Source: Candidatus Absconditabacterales bacterium (lineage in GTDB: Bacteria; Patescibacteriota; Gracilibacteria; Absconditabacterales; Absconditicoccaceae). From it: 64,000 bases of DNA. Below the pieces are notes generated by a model. That model searched no databases. It was not told where the DNA came from and worked only from the letters and a program-made list of their open reading frames with translations. Location of the stretch: NCBI GenBank assembly GCA_937923605.1, contig CALDTY010000003.1, positions 124,001-188,000 on the forward strand. The letters run 5' to 3'. This document shows, piece after piece, positions 11,041 to 21,424 of the stretch. The first letter of the stretch is position 1. Each line of letters begins with the position of its first letter. The translations under genes were made by a program, and so were the position numbers.

Positions 11041-11118
11041 ATGACATACTTTTTTCTATATTACTAAAAATTTATTACTTAGTGATATAGAAACAATTTT
11101 TTATATAGTTACATTAAG

Positions 11119-11922
11119 ATGAAATATATTTTTCACTTGCTTCTTATATTATTGTTGGCATTAATCATCGCTTGAGGATATGAAATCTATGTTGTCCGCG
11201 ATGGTAATGTTGAATGGAACGATGTATATGAAGAGTCAATTCAAAAACTATGATGACGAGAGACTGTTCTAGCTTGAGATATTGATTTCAAAGAGTCTTG
11301 ATTTTTGAAAAATATCTTTTGAAAGGAAAGAAATGATGCATCAAAAGATTATATTGAAAATGAACTTCTAGAAGTTTATTCATATTGAATTATAGACGAA
11401 AAGTTATGATTTCCAAATCTTAGCCTTGCCTGAGCGAATAGATATCATATCATTGAGTATTGTACTCCAGGTATACAATTATGTAAGGATTCAATGAACC
11501 AAAACATGAGACAAATAATTCAATCAAATTTTAAAGGATCTTCTTATGAGTATCAACCATACGTAATTAACTTCTGATGAATTGATGAACGCGTTTGGGC
11601 GTGAAGAGATTGTGTTCCCGTGTCTCAAAAAGATGAGTATTTACAGGCCGTATATGAAACGGATCCTCTAACTCAAGATACACTATCGTTGTTGGGAAAA
11701 AAATTACGTTTACCTGATTTTGATAGTTGTGAAAAAGCGACTAACATAAGATATTCACTTAGAAACCAGATGAGCCAAGCTAAAAGTGTATTTTGATTAA
11801 CAGCATTACCTACATATATAATAATCGATACTGATGAATGAAAGTGGATTAGTATTCCATGATTATATGAAGAAAAATCAATATCTCAGTTGATAGAAAA
11901 TCAATTTCCTTTAGCTAAATAG
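11119..11922 (+). CDS. DsbA-like thioredoxin-fold protein
   Basis: 267-residue exported protein with an N-terminal helix (residues 3-19). The region from about residue 115 reads as a thioredoxin-fold DsbA-type domain: YHIIEYCTPGIQLCKDSM at the position of the active site, a helical insert, and TALPTYIIIDTDEGK, whose ALP-T is the cis-proline loop. The usual CxxC is not present; two cysteines lie six apart (CTPGIQLC). It may therefore act as a chaperone or isomerase-like protein rather than a standard oxidase. Secreted cysteine-bearing proteins in the window (for example 51956) could be partners. Family call moderate. Confidence 0.6.
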
Positions 11923-12001
11923 AGATTTTTTTATAGAAAAAGTTGTAATACGAATAGCAATGCATACATATAGCGTATGTTTTTAGATGCTATTGTGTTA
12001 T

Positions 12002-13204
12002 ATGCGACAACCATCCTCAGAGACTTTATATAGATATGCAGAAATACTAATTTGATTTGCTTTATGAAGTGAATCTTGAATAAAAGCTTGAGATGTAGTA
12101 CTAATTCAAGTTCCAGAATGTGCAAAAGCTATGATATTGCCACTTCAAACTGCAGTCATGAAAAGATGATGACATCCTTTGATTCGTTTTTATCCAGATG
12201 GGATAATAAGGAATTTTTTTGAACTAGCAAACGATGAACAATTAAAATATAAGCCAAAGCATGAAATGTTATGAAGAGTTGATGATATAGATCATCTTGT
12301 ATCAATAATAGCTGATGCTGATAAGCATGAACTTGAATGAATTGATCCAAAGAAGATTATGATGTCATCTAAAGAAACGAAATTTTATAGAGACGCAATG
12401 GACGCTAAAGAAAATAAAGGTGATTTCACGTGGACTTTATGACTATTTTGAACTCCTCAAATGGCTGAAGAAGTCTGATTAAGTTTAGAGGAGTATCGAA
12501 ATCAAATCATCAAAGCCTGTTATTTAGATGAAGAAAATCCTATCGAAAAACGACAACAATTAAGTAATGATATATCTCATGTAAAGGATCACCTCAATTC
12601 ACTTCCAATACAGTGGCTTCATGTAAAATGACAAGACATTGATCTAAAAGTTCAGCTAGGGAAAAATAGACAACGGTTGTGAGGCACATGAAGAAATATT
12701 CCTTCTTTTGAAGTATTTATTTCCCCTGATCGAAGATGAACTGAATGATGGTATAAGTGTAATCAACCGCTTTATAGGTATGGGAGTTTGATAACATGAA
12801 TTGAATTAAGATTTAGTTGATGAAAAGTTGTGGAATCAAGAGCTTCACAACATGAACAGCTGCTTAAAGAGATGATTGCTACCGAAAATGCAGATAGAAT
12901 CTGAGAATTCAGTTTAACAGATACTCGTTTTTCCCGTATAGATACATTTATGTGAGAAACTCTGTATGATGAAAATATGTGATGACCATTTTGAAATACT
13001 CATATAGCACTTTGAAATGCTTATAAAGATAGTTTTCCATGAGATGTATCTTCTGTCACTCCAGATCAACGATTTCAGATGTGATATAATGAAAGTGTAG
13101 TGCATACTGACATTGTTTCTACTAGTGATAGAACAGTTGTTGCTACAATGACAGACGGCTCTGAACAAGTGATTTATCAATGAGGTAAATTTACTTTTCT
13201 TTAG
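12002..13204 (+). CDS. Aminopeptidase, M29 family (AmpS/PepS type)
   Basis: Cytosolic metal-dependent aminopeptidase of 400 residues, the normal length for M29. Diagnostic C-terminal segments are EFSLTDTRFSRI, FMGETLYDENMGGPFGNTHIALG and the DIVSTSDRTVVATMTDG tail; the metal ligands in this family are Glu, His and Asp residues of these blocks. The N-terminus reads VGDVVLIQ-like (AGDVVLIQVPECAKAM). It removes N-terminal residues from peptides, consistent with growth on imported peptides (compare the oligopeptide-binding protein at 300-2264). Glycines are mixed TGA and GGN. Confidence 0.88.
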
Positions 13205-13221
13205 TTCCTGATATTTACTCT

Positions 13222-13827
13222 ATGATTTCATTTTCTTCATTAATCATATATGTGTTGGTCTTACTTTTCTTATGGATCAGACCAGAACGGGATAATGTAA
13301 TTGTACTTGTCATATTGTTGCTATTGATCAAAGATATTTTGTCTTTAGTAGAATTGAAGCCTATGAAGAGATTGATTTATAATTTCTCATTATTAAATAG
13401 ACATTATGAAGCTAAAAAGATCTGAATATTATATTATATTTCTGTTATAAATAGGATATACTTGTTTCCAATCTTATTTATTGCTTATTTTCTGTACTCA
13501 TTCATCTTATTTACGCAGATATGAAGTCTTCATGAATCAATTTGGTTTTATATTATAAACCCGGTAGTTTTTTTATGATTATTGTTTCTTTCTTGAGTGT
13601 TAATTCCTTATAGATTCAATGATGATGCTGTATATTGCGAGCAAGAATCATCATTAAAAATTACTCACATTTATGTTTGAATAACTATTTTTTTATCAAT
13701 ATTATGTACCTATTTATTACACATGCAAATCCAAGATATTAATTTTTTAGGCTTTGTAGTAAGTATATGAATGTGAATATTTATATTTCTAACATGAATA
13801 TATCTAGTTGATATTGATAAACTATAA
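13222..13827 (+). CDS. Multi-pass membrane protein, unknown
   Basis: 201-residue hydrophobic protein with about six to seven membrane helices and the charged loop KPMKRLIYNFSLLNRHYEAKK between helices 2 and 3. I do not recognise the family. It starts 17 bases after the M29 peptidase and ends at a strong terminator, so it is the last gene of the envelope block. Confidence 0.6.
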
Positions 13828-13846
13828 TTTCTATTGTTTAATATAA

Positions 13847-13877
13847 AAAGCCTTCCATGAAATAGAGGAAGGCTTTT
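13847..13877. terminator. Bidirectional intrinsic terminator
   Basis: Eleven-base stem AAAAGCCTTCC / GGAAGGCTTTT with a nine-base loop, flanked by A and T runs, between convergent genes. Confidence 0.85.
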
Positions 13878-13912
13878 AAAAATTTAATAAAGAAATACTG
13901 AAGTAACTTATA

Positions 13913-14284
13913 TTACGCAAGTTGAATTTTTTGATTATATTTTTTAACTAAACTATTAATGGCGTTGGTTAATTTCTTTTCTTTCTCCAAAATAGATAGA
14001 TTAAGATATGAAGAGGTTGAATTTTGAATTCTACATTGAGTATGATAATTTCCGTTTGAGAAGAAATAATCTAATTCAATGTCGCCTATTTCACTATGTT
14101 TAATAAAGGTTTTATCGCTAGCTTTATTTATTATTTCAATCAAATTTAATTCAAGACCTCTAAGTGGCTGCCAATTTCGTAATGTGAAATGTAAAGTATT
14201 ATCTTTTATCTTATTATTGTTTGAGAATAAGAGATATGTAATAATTATTCCATAAGCTAAGAAAGAATAATGTAAGTAATCCAT
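13913..14284 (-). CDS. Hypothetical protein downstream of DMT transporter
   Basis: 123-residue protein with one N-terminal hydrophobic segment (HYSFLAYGIIITYLLF) and a soluble, possibly beta-rich C-terminal part. Not recognised. It starts five bases after the stop of the transporter gene, so the two form an operon. No TGA codons occur in frame, as in its partner. A longer start at 14353 would overlap the transporter and was not chosen. Confidence 0.5.
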   Translation of the reverse strand: MDYLHYSFLAYGIIITYLLFSNNNKIKDNTLHFTLRNWQPLRGLELNLIEIINKASDKTFIKHSEIGDIELDYFFSNGNYHTQCRIQNSTSSYLNLSILEKEKKLTNAINSLVKKYNQKIQLA

Positions 14285-14289
14285 ATTAT

Positions 14290-14733
14290 TTATTTTTGTA
14301 ACAGTGGAAAAATATTTTTGTAATTTAGTAAGATAACACCCAGAAGTGCGCATAAGATACCAGTTAATTCTATTTTGTCTAAACTAAAATTTGGTTTGAG
14401 TATATAGCTTAGTAGCGCAGTAAATAATATCATAATAATAGTGATACTTATAATATATACTGGAGCACTTGCCTCTTGTTTAAGGATCTCTGGATACAAG
14501 AGTAATCCAGTTGTATTGCAAGCTGCAGCCATTAGTCCTACGATAATAAGTGTAGATAAAGGTGTCTGTGAATGATCTAGAGGTGTCGTTAGTGCCATAT
14601 ATCCAAATGGAATACATGCAATCCCAGTCACCATAAACATCCCAAGTGGATGAGTGATTTTATTGATATTGATTAAGAGTGGCCATAAAGACCATACGAA
14701 ACCAATGCAGATAGATATAAGTAGGTTTTTCAT
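14290..14733 (-). CDS. Short EamA/DMT-type transporter
   Basis: 147-residue membrane protein with four to five helices, half the length of a usual 10-TM EamA permease. SLWPLLININKITHPLG, VGLMAAACNTTGLLLYPEIL and ELTGILCALLGVILLN resemble EamA repeats; half-size members dimerise. The substrate cannot be told. All its glycines are GGN, with no TGA, unlike the full-length EamA gene at 58075 which uses TGA heavily; this points to recent import. Confidence 0.6.
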   Translation of the reverse strand: MKNLLISICIGFVWSLWPLLININKITHPLGMFMVTGIACIPFGYMALTTPLDHSQTPLSTLIIVGLMAAACNTTGLLLYPEILKQEASAPVYIISITIIMILFTALLSYILKPNFSLDKIELTGILCALLGVILLNYKNIFPLLQK

Positions 14734-14886
14734 ATGTATTTTTATTTAATCTTTCTTAGTTTTGTCAAGATGAAAATACCTATGTAATTTTGCATTTCAA
14801 GTGCTAAAGTGTAATAAGAGTATAAATAAGTACAAAATATTGTCATAAATATAGTTAATCAATCTTTATATATTCATTTTTCACCT

Positions 14887-16032
14887 ATGAGAGCAATTGT
14901 GTGAGTAAAAGCTATGCAAGAAGTAATGGATCTTATGTGAAGATTTGTATCTCGTCATGCAACCTTGCCAATTCTTGAGAATGTATATATCAAAGCATGA
15001 ATTGATACAATAATTTTTCGTGCCACTGATATGGAAAAATTTATCGAGGTGGAAATGCCTGCTCAATTAGATGATGAATGAGTGATCACCGTGAATGCAA
15101 AAGTTTTTGCTGACATTCTAAAGACAATCGATGATGAGCAAATTACCTTAGTTATTGAGGAGTCTCAACAACAACTCACAATACTCAGTAGCAGTGATGA
15201 ATTTAAAATTAAATGAATTTCATGAAATGAATATGTTGCTGTGCCTGAGGTACAATCTGACGCAAAAGTAGAGTTTGAAACTAGTCATTTTGTACTTTGA
15301 ATTGAAAAAGTAGAATATGCTGTTACTGAAAAAAACTTTTCTCCTGTACTAACCTGAATCTACATGAGAATTAAAGATGAAGAAGGAAAGAAGTATCTTA
15401 TCTTTGTTTGAACTGACTCATTTAGGTTGTCAGAATATAGAATTCCTTTTTATGGTGACACAAAACAGGAATTATCTTTGATTATCCCAAAAGTTCATAT
15501 AAATGATATTAAAAGAGTTGCAGAGTACGCTGTCGGATATTGAGCTGAGAAGTTGTCGTGTAAGTTTGCAAACAATATGGTTGAGTTTACATTTCAGGTT
15601 GAAGATATGACTATAATTTGTAGCACATTATTGATTCAAGGATCCTTTCCAGATTATGAACAAGAGAGCATTATTCCTACATCATATAATTCAAAAGCGT
15701 TGGTTGACGCATGACAATTGGATAAAGCAATTAAGAAAATAGAAATTCTTACCAGAGATATGAATAACTATATTGCTGTGCAGTGAGAATCAGATAAAAT
15801 AAATTTATCTTCTTGAGAAACTGATAAAGGTCACGCTGACACTTCAACGACTGCGCTTATAGAATGAGAAGATTTTTCATATTGAGTAAATTGAAAGTAT
15901 ATTTCAGATTTTTTAAAGTCTGCAGTTAGTGATGAAATTGTTATGCAAGTCATAGATGCTGAAAAACCAATTATATTCAGAGACAAAGATGATGATATGT
16001 TTACGTATGTAGTTAGACCGCTAGTTAAATAA
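14887..16032 (+). CDS. dnaN: DNA polymerase III beta subunit (sliding clamp)
   Basis: Ring-forming clamp that tethers the replicative polymerase, 381 residues, family-typical. The start MRAIVGVKAMQEVMDLM, the ATLPILENVYI block of domain 1, FVGTDSFRLSEYR in the middle domain and the carboxy-terminal FTYVVRPLVK (equivalent of the MPMR end) identify it. TGA encodes many conserved glycines, such as VGTDS. No dnaA or recF lies beside it in this window. Divergent from the DMT pair, with a 150-base AT-rich intergenic region holding its promoter. Confidence 0.95.
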
Positions 16033-16091
16033 CTTTTCCATACTAGACGTTAATAAGTTAATCTGCGAGAACTATTGTTTAAAAAACTTAT

Positions 16092-16898
16092 ATGTCAAAA
16101 GAATATCAATTTTATCAACTTATGGAATATACGACTCCTTATCACAAGGAGTTTTTTGGATATTTTTCTAGCGAACAACCATTAATTTGATGAGAACCTT
16201 TGAAATTAAGTCGAGCAAAACCTTGTACTTCATTAGAAAAATTAAAAAAACAGTTTGAAGTTAGATGAAATATTTGGAAGTACATTCCTTTCGTGGAAAT
16301 GGTTTGCATTACTTGAAAACTAAGTTTCAATCAAGATGATGATTGAGTTTGATTGTGGATCATTGCTAGTCCAAACAGGATGCGATTTGCTTATATAATT
16401 GTAAAAATTATATTATTCTTTCAAAATCAGAAATGGAAAAAGAATGAAGATTTAGCATGGAGAATTGATGCACTTCAAGAAAGTAGCGGATTAGATATCC
16501 AATTTATTAAAGAATGAGAATATGATGTGATTCCAGTCTACCAATGTTCTCATTTATCAATTTGTTATCAGAAATATAATGAATTTCATCGATCGTTTTA
16601 TGAACAAAATTCATGGGTAAAGAACTTTTTGCCTAATTTCCCCAATCAATTTGTAATATGATGTGGCTTAGAACCTAAGATATGACAATCTGGTTTTGCT
16701 AGAAAGATAGAATCTTACTTATCAAATAGTGTTTGAAATGTTATAAATTTTCTTAGTAAACAAATTGTGTTGTTGACCTTTATGATATGGAAATTTTTCA
16801 AGGGATCATCGATTCGTATTTTGGATTGATTAATTCGACGTGACGTGCGACAAAAAGATGAAGTCTTATTAAGGCGAAAAGTATTTAGGAGATCTTAA
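16092..16898 (+). CDS. Nucleotidyltransferase-like protein, degenerate
   Basis: 268-residue protein. The segment FVEMVCITGKLSFN, then DDDGVGLWIIASPNRMRFA (about residues 79-111), resembles the GS...SDIDLLI core of nucleotidyltransferase-fold proteins common in candidate-phyla genomes, but the second aspartate of the DxD pair is not clear, so activity is doubtful. A hydrophobic segment near 235-250 and a very basic tail (RRDVRQ, RRKVFRRS) follow. It lies between dnaN and ftsA in the same direction. Fold assignment is tentative. Confidence 0.45.
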
Positions 16899-17133
16899 CA
16901 TTTGGGGATACATTCATTGTTTGTACCTTGATTATACTACTTACTGTTGATTTATAGATATTTATTGACATAAACAATTTTCTATTTGATATATATTAGT
17001 TATCACTATCTTTGTATGTTGAATTGTGTCTTTTTGTAAATTACATACACATGTGATACTTAACTCACAAAACATTGTTCAAATTACGTTTAAATATATA
17101 TTGACTTATTTTTTTAAAGTTTCAAGTTATAGT

Positions 17134-18312
17134 ATGAATGATATAAAAGCTATTATTGATATCTGAAATTGATACATCAAATGACTTCTTCTTTGAGAAG
17201 AAGGATGAGAAATGACTGTATTAGCAAAAGATATTATCAAAACAAGATGAATGCGTAAATGAAAAGTTCTTGATAATGAAGAATTTGCACACTGTATCAA
17301 TGAGTTACTTGAATCATTTGCTAGAAAAATATGAAATGACTTCGTCGAAGAAGTTATTGTTTGAGTATCTCATCCTGAAACTGTTGTCAAAAGAATTTCA
17401 GAAAGTAAAAGAATTTTATCATGACAAGTTGCTCATGAAGATATTCAACATTTATCTGATGTTGTAAGTGATTCATGAATTAAAGCGAATTACGAAGTTG
17501 TAAAAATTATTCCTGTACAATGGGTAATTGATGATAAGACAAGAGTAAAGGACCCACTTTGAATGGAGGCAAGAAGAATTGACCTCATTGCTGACGTGTT
17601 TATGTTGCCAAAGACTTTCTCTTCAAATATATATGAAGCTTTCGATCGCTTAGATGTGCATGTTATAGATATAATTCCAAATATTTTATGAGCAGTTGAG
17701 GTTTGTTTAGATTTTGATGTAAAAGATCTTGGTGTACTTCTAATTGATCTATGAGCAAATCAAACATCATATGTTGTATATGAAGAAGGATATCCAATCC
17801 TGCATGGTGTCTTACCAATTTGATGAGAAGATGTAACCAAAGATATTTCGATTTGATTGCAAGTTGATATCAAAGATGCTGAACGTATTAAGCGTGAAAA
17901 AGGAGCAATTATGATGGAGAAAGTGAGTAATGAAAACGAAACTATAGATATGGGATTTTTATCAGATATAATGTTAGCTAGGTATGAAGAAATATTTGAA
18001 TTAATTCAAGAACATCTACAAATAGCTAATAAAGATGGTAGATTGCCATGATGAGTTATCTTAACTTGATGAGCATCTAAAGTAAAAAATATTGAGAGTT
18101 TGGCGAAAGATGTTTTTAAATTAGCTGTATTTAGATGAAACGATAAAGTGATGCAACTCGGTGAGCTATCTCATAATCAGCAATTCATTAATGTGATTTG
18201 AAATTATGTGCGATCAAATAAATATCAAAATTCTAAAAAGAAAAAATTTAATTTACGTTTAGACTTTTGATTTATTCGTGGTTTATGAGCATTCTTTAAG
18301 AAAATGTTCTAA
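17134..18312 (+). CDS. ftsA: Cell division protein FtsA
   Basis: Actin-fold ATPase that tethers FtsZ to the membrane, 392 residues. The phosphate-1 motif is IDIGNGYIKGLLLG at the N-terminus, the 1C domain contains VSHPETVVKR and IIPVQWVIDD, the phosphate-2 motif is LLIDLGANQTSYVVYEEG, and the adenosine motif is GVILTGGASKVKNIESLA. The basic and hydrophobic end (GFIRGLGAFFKKMF) is the amphipathic membrane-targeting helix. Most motif glycines are TGA. It lies 68 bases ahead of ftsZ. The 235-base gap upstream is AT-rich, contains a TTGACA at 16965 and no gene that I can support. Confidence 0.93.
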
Positions 18313-18380
18313 TACTTGTAGTATAGATATGATGAAACATGTATGTGAAAATATTATTTTAGTCTTATTATCTTATTATT

Positions 18381-19583
18381 ATGGTAGTACAAGAATTTAA
18401 TCCATCATTTACTCCTGGAGCAAGAATTAAAATTATTTGAGTATGATGATGATGAAATAACTCTGTTCAAAGAATGATCGAAGAGTGATTGGAGGGAGTT
18501 GATTTTGTTGCTGTGAACACAGATGCGCAAGCATTAGCTGGATCTCTTGCTACAAAGAAAATCAATATTGGTCTAAATCTAACAAAAGGTTTAGGAGCAT
18601 GAGCGAATCCTGAGGTAGGTAGAAAATCTGCTGAAGAAAGCGCTGATGATATCAAGGCGATGCTTATGGATGCTGACATGATTTTTGTTACTGCTGGTAT
18701 GTGAGGTGGTACGTGAACTTGAGCTGCTCCAGTAATTGCTCAGATGGCAAGAGAAATGGGTATTTTGACAGTTTGAGTTGTTACAAAACCATTCAGTTTT
18801 GAAGGAAAAAGAAGATTCCAATTTGCATTGGAAGGACTTGAAAGAATGAAGGCTTCTGTTGATACATTGATTGTTATACCTAATGATAAGATATTTAATA
18901 TCATAGACAAAAAAACAACATTCAAACAAGCATTCTCAATGATAGACAAGATTCTATTATTATGAGTTCAAGGAATTGCAGATTTAATTGTAAGACCTGG
19001 AGATATTAATATAGATTTTGCTGACATTAAGATGATTATGTCATGAGCTTGAACTGCATTACTTGGAATTTGATATGGAGAATGAGAAAATAGAGCAGTT
19101 GATGCTGCAAGAAGAGCAATTGATAATCCATTACTAGAAGCTAGTTTAGATTGAGCTCAGAGTATTATATTTGCTGTGACTTGATGAGATGATCTCACAC
19201 CAATGGAAGTTCAAGAGGCATCTAGAGTAGTTGAAGAGATAGCAGATCCAGAAGCGATGATAGTTTGGTGAATGACATTTGATGAAAGTTATCATGGAGA
19301 AGTAAAAGTAACAATTGTTGCTACATGATTTCCGGATATTGTGCAAACATCAATGATAAAAGACATGTGAACTAGAAGAACCGCAAGATCATTTACTGAT
19401 AGAATGTGAGCTTCATGACTTGATAATAGATGAAGTGCTAGAACTTCATGATGAGGTGATTTCGTAAATAGAGCTATGGATGATGAATGAGTTCAAACTC
19501 AAGTTTCAATAGAACAAGAACAACCAAAAAGAGAAGAAGATTTTGAAACACCAGCTTTCTTGAGAAAGAAATTGGCTAGCTAG
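18381..19583 (+). CDS. ftsZ: Cell division GTPase FtsZ
   Basis: Tubulin-like GTPase forming the division ring, 400 residues. The nucleotide loop IIGVGGGGNN starts near residue 23 and is written with consecutive TGA codons; the tubulin signature reads GMGGGTGTGAAPV, with the T7 loop NIDFADI further on. By my hand count 28 of its 47 glycines are TGA. The polar linker ends in [14 protein letters not shown], which contains the conserved C-terminal peptide that binds FtsA. Partner of the preceding gene. Confidence 0.97.
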
Positions 19584-19605
19584 GAATATGTAGTGATAAA
19601 AATAA

Positions 19606-19636
19606 TAAAAAGAGCTGATTCGTTAGCTCTTTTTTA
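19606..19636 (+). terminator. Intrinsic terminator after ftsZ
   Basis: Stem AAAAGAGCT / AGCTCTTTT with an eight-base loop and T run. Confidence 0.85.
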
Positions 19637-19698
19637 TTGCTTGTTCTATATCGTAAAATAAGTAAAATACATTTTATTTATTAGTAATAAAATTGTTA

Positions 19699-20139
19699 AT
19701 GCATTTGAAAATATCTGCCCCTTGATGAGTGGTTTTTGATTGAGTTGTTTCAAAAGTGACAATACCTACTTATTCTTGAGAAATCACTATATTGCCATGA
19801 CATCAACCTTTATCTTCTGTTATTAAAACCTGAGTTGTTTCATTTGAAACTACTGAAGACGTAGGAGAGGGATTTGTCGTAACCCAAAATAAAGTAAATA
19901 TATCTGTTTCTAAATGAATTTTGCTTGTAGATGGTGAAAATGTGCTTCTCACTACATCTGCAGCAACTAGTTCTCCTACACAGACACAAGAAGTATTGCA
20001 AAACATGAGTTCTCAAATGGAGGAAGATCTTGCAAAAATTAGAGATGAAGGCAATGCTGAAGATTTAGAAAAAGCACTCGAAAATATGGAAAAAATACAG
20101 GCTGATATTAAATTAATCAAGTTGAGAAATCTAACCTAG
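19699..20139 (+). CDS. atpC: F-type ATP synthase epsilon subunit
   Basis: 146-residue subunit of the central stalk. It begins MHLKISAPGGVVFDGVVSKV, then TIPTYSGEITILPGHQPLSSVIKTGVV, the hallmark beta-sandwich sequence of epsilon (GEITILPGHQPL), followed by the two-helix C-terminal domain with EEDLAKIRDEGNAEDLEKALENM. Several conserved glycines are TGA. It is isolated from other ATP synthase genes: gamma lies alone at 49407 and no alpha, beta or membrane subunit is in the window. It lies between ftsZ and nadK. Confidence 0.88.
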
Positions 20140-20165
20140 TACATTCTTTGATTTTTTCGAATCGC

Positions 20166-20969
20166 ATGACTTGAGTTACATGGTTTCCAATTTTTTCTTC
20201 TACCGATAAATGTCAGCTTCTTTTACAGAAGATACAACATTTGTTTGCACAAACTTTGATGTCAGATAAAACTAATGCTGATATGATTTTAGTGTGATGA
20301 TGAGATTGATGGATGTTGGAGACAATGAGAGCAAATTATATGTTAGATAAACCATTTTTTGGACTACATTGTGGTACTTTATGATTTTTGATGAATAGAT
20401 GTAAAGATAAATCCTGTGATCTTTCATCAGTTACTGAGGATGATCTTACCTTCATCTGCACTGAACTTGAGGAATTAGAGTACATTAATGCAAATAGTAT
20501 CTGAGTTGAAGTTGAATTACTGAGTTGAGATAAAATTGAATGATTCGCTTTCAATGATATCACTATTGGAGAGAGTATTTTAGATTATTTTAGCATGAGT
20601 ATACAATTACCTGCAGAGATAATTGATGTGTCATGAACATGATTAGTTGTAAGCACTCCATTATGATCATCAGGATATGCAACAAATCTTCGCACTCCGT
20701 TACTGCCTTTAGAAAGAGATATTTGGAGTATTTCTTGAATAGGAACAGGGGAGTTTAGTTTTAGTTTTCTTCAACCACAAGAATTTTCTATTTCACTTAA
20801 CTGAAAATCAAAAGCATCAATTTGACTTGATGGATACAATCATGTGATAAAAGATGTAAAGCATATTAGGTTATTTCCATGAAAACAGAAAGCTACTCTT
20901 GCGTTTCATGCATCACAACAATTTTTGACAAGAAGATTGCTTTTAGCAGAGGAAAAAATGTGAAGATAA
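20166..20969 (+). CDS. nadK: NAD kinase
   Basis: ATP-NAD kinase making NADP, 267 residues. The motif LVGGGGDGWMLETMR (GGDG, residues about 43-50) carries TGA glycines, followed by FFGLHCGTLGFLMN (the GxNxGxLGFL block) and STPLGSSGYATNL (the TPTGSTAY block). Start ATG 20166 is 26 bases after atpC; an internal ATG at 20259 would cut away the N-terminal helix. The end is directly followed by the terminator hairpin at 20975, which serves the opposite strand. Confidence 0.88.
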
Positions 20970-21091
20970 AAAAAATGCTTTTGTAAATAACAAAAGCATC
21001 CTTACGCAAACTGTGAATTTTTTAGACCTAAAAAATGAAAATTTAGAATGGCCCTATTTTTGTTTTTGTAAGGATGCAACTACTATTTGAA

Positions 21092-21117
21092 TTCTGGCGT
21101 TAGTCCCAGGCAACTTT
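21092..21117. repeat. 26-base repeat, copy 1
   Basis: Matches 21158-21183 at 24 of 26 positions. Each copy contains CTGG and CCAG arms separated by eight bases, so each could form a small hairpin with a nearly constant loop. Confidence 0.8.
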
Positions 21118-21157
21118 TTTACAGGCTCTTAAGTAGCTTCGCCCGAAGCTATCATAT

Positions 21158-21183
21158 TTCTGGCGTTTGTCCCAGGTAACTTT
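21158..21183. repeat. 26-base repeat, copy 2
   Basis: Second copy; differs from the first by A to T at position 11 and C to T at position 20. The hairpin AGCTTC-GCCC-GAAGCT lies between the copies. Confidence 0.8.
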
Positions 21184-21269
21184 AAGAATTTCTAGTTACT
21201 TTTAATAGTAACGATATATGTATATGACTCCTTCTCATTAAAAAAATACCCATTTTACTTCTTTTTACA

Positions 21270-21420
21270 AGAAAAAAAGCGACTCTTAAAAAAGAGTCGC
21301 CCATCACAAATTTTACAGATTTTTCTCGACGGTAAGTCTGAGAAAATTAATGTCTTGAGCATATAATGTTCAAGCCTGCATAAAATATTCTTTTATACTT
21401 TTATTTTTGCTTTGGGCGAC
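21270..21420 (-). ncRNA. Candidate structured small RNA with terminator (B)
   Basis: Directly 3' of the ion-channel gene on the minus strand. An outer helix pairs 21413-21420 (GTCGCCCA read on the minus strand) with 21296-21303 (TGGGCGAC); inside is a hairpin CTTGAACAT/ATGCTCAAG. The 3' arm overlaps a strong hairpin, GCGACTCTT / AAGAGTCGC (21279-21300), followed by seven T residues on the minus strand. The layout (outer helix competing with a terminator) is the same as in candidate A. It may be the structured terminator of the channel transcript or a small RNA. Confidence 0.45.
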
Positions 21421-21424
21421 CTAA

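Larger units (their letters stand above)
20967..21215 (-). ncRNA. Candidate structured small RNA with terminator (A)
   Basis: No open frame is present. Read on the minus strand this stretch holds a stem GTAACT/AGTTAC (around 21176-21202), two copies of a 26-base repeat, a perfect AGCTTC-GCCC-GAAGCT type hairpin (21135-21150), a long-range 10-bp helix (21067-21076 with 20996-21005), and finally a 10-bp hairpin (20975-20999) followed by eight T residues, a textbook intrinsic terminator. The long-range helix and the terminator share bases and cannot form together. It lies between convergent genes, so it is a stand-alone small RNA or a structured 3' untranslated region. Known families were not recognised. 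Confidence 0.5.

Noticed and set aside
20967-21215. Known RNA families (SRP RNA, tmRNA, 6S RNA) for candidate A
   Set aside because: None of their conserved signatures, such as the SRP GGAA tetraloop region or the tmRNA CCA end, is present.
20970-21424. CRISPR-like array from the repeated 26-mers
   Set aside because: Only two copies, imperfect, with a structured spacer; no cas genes anywhere in the window.
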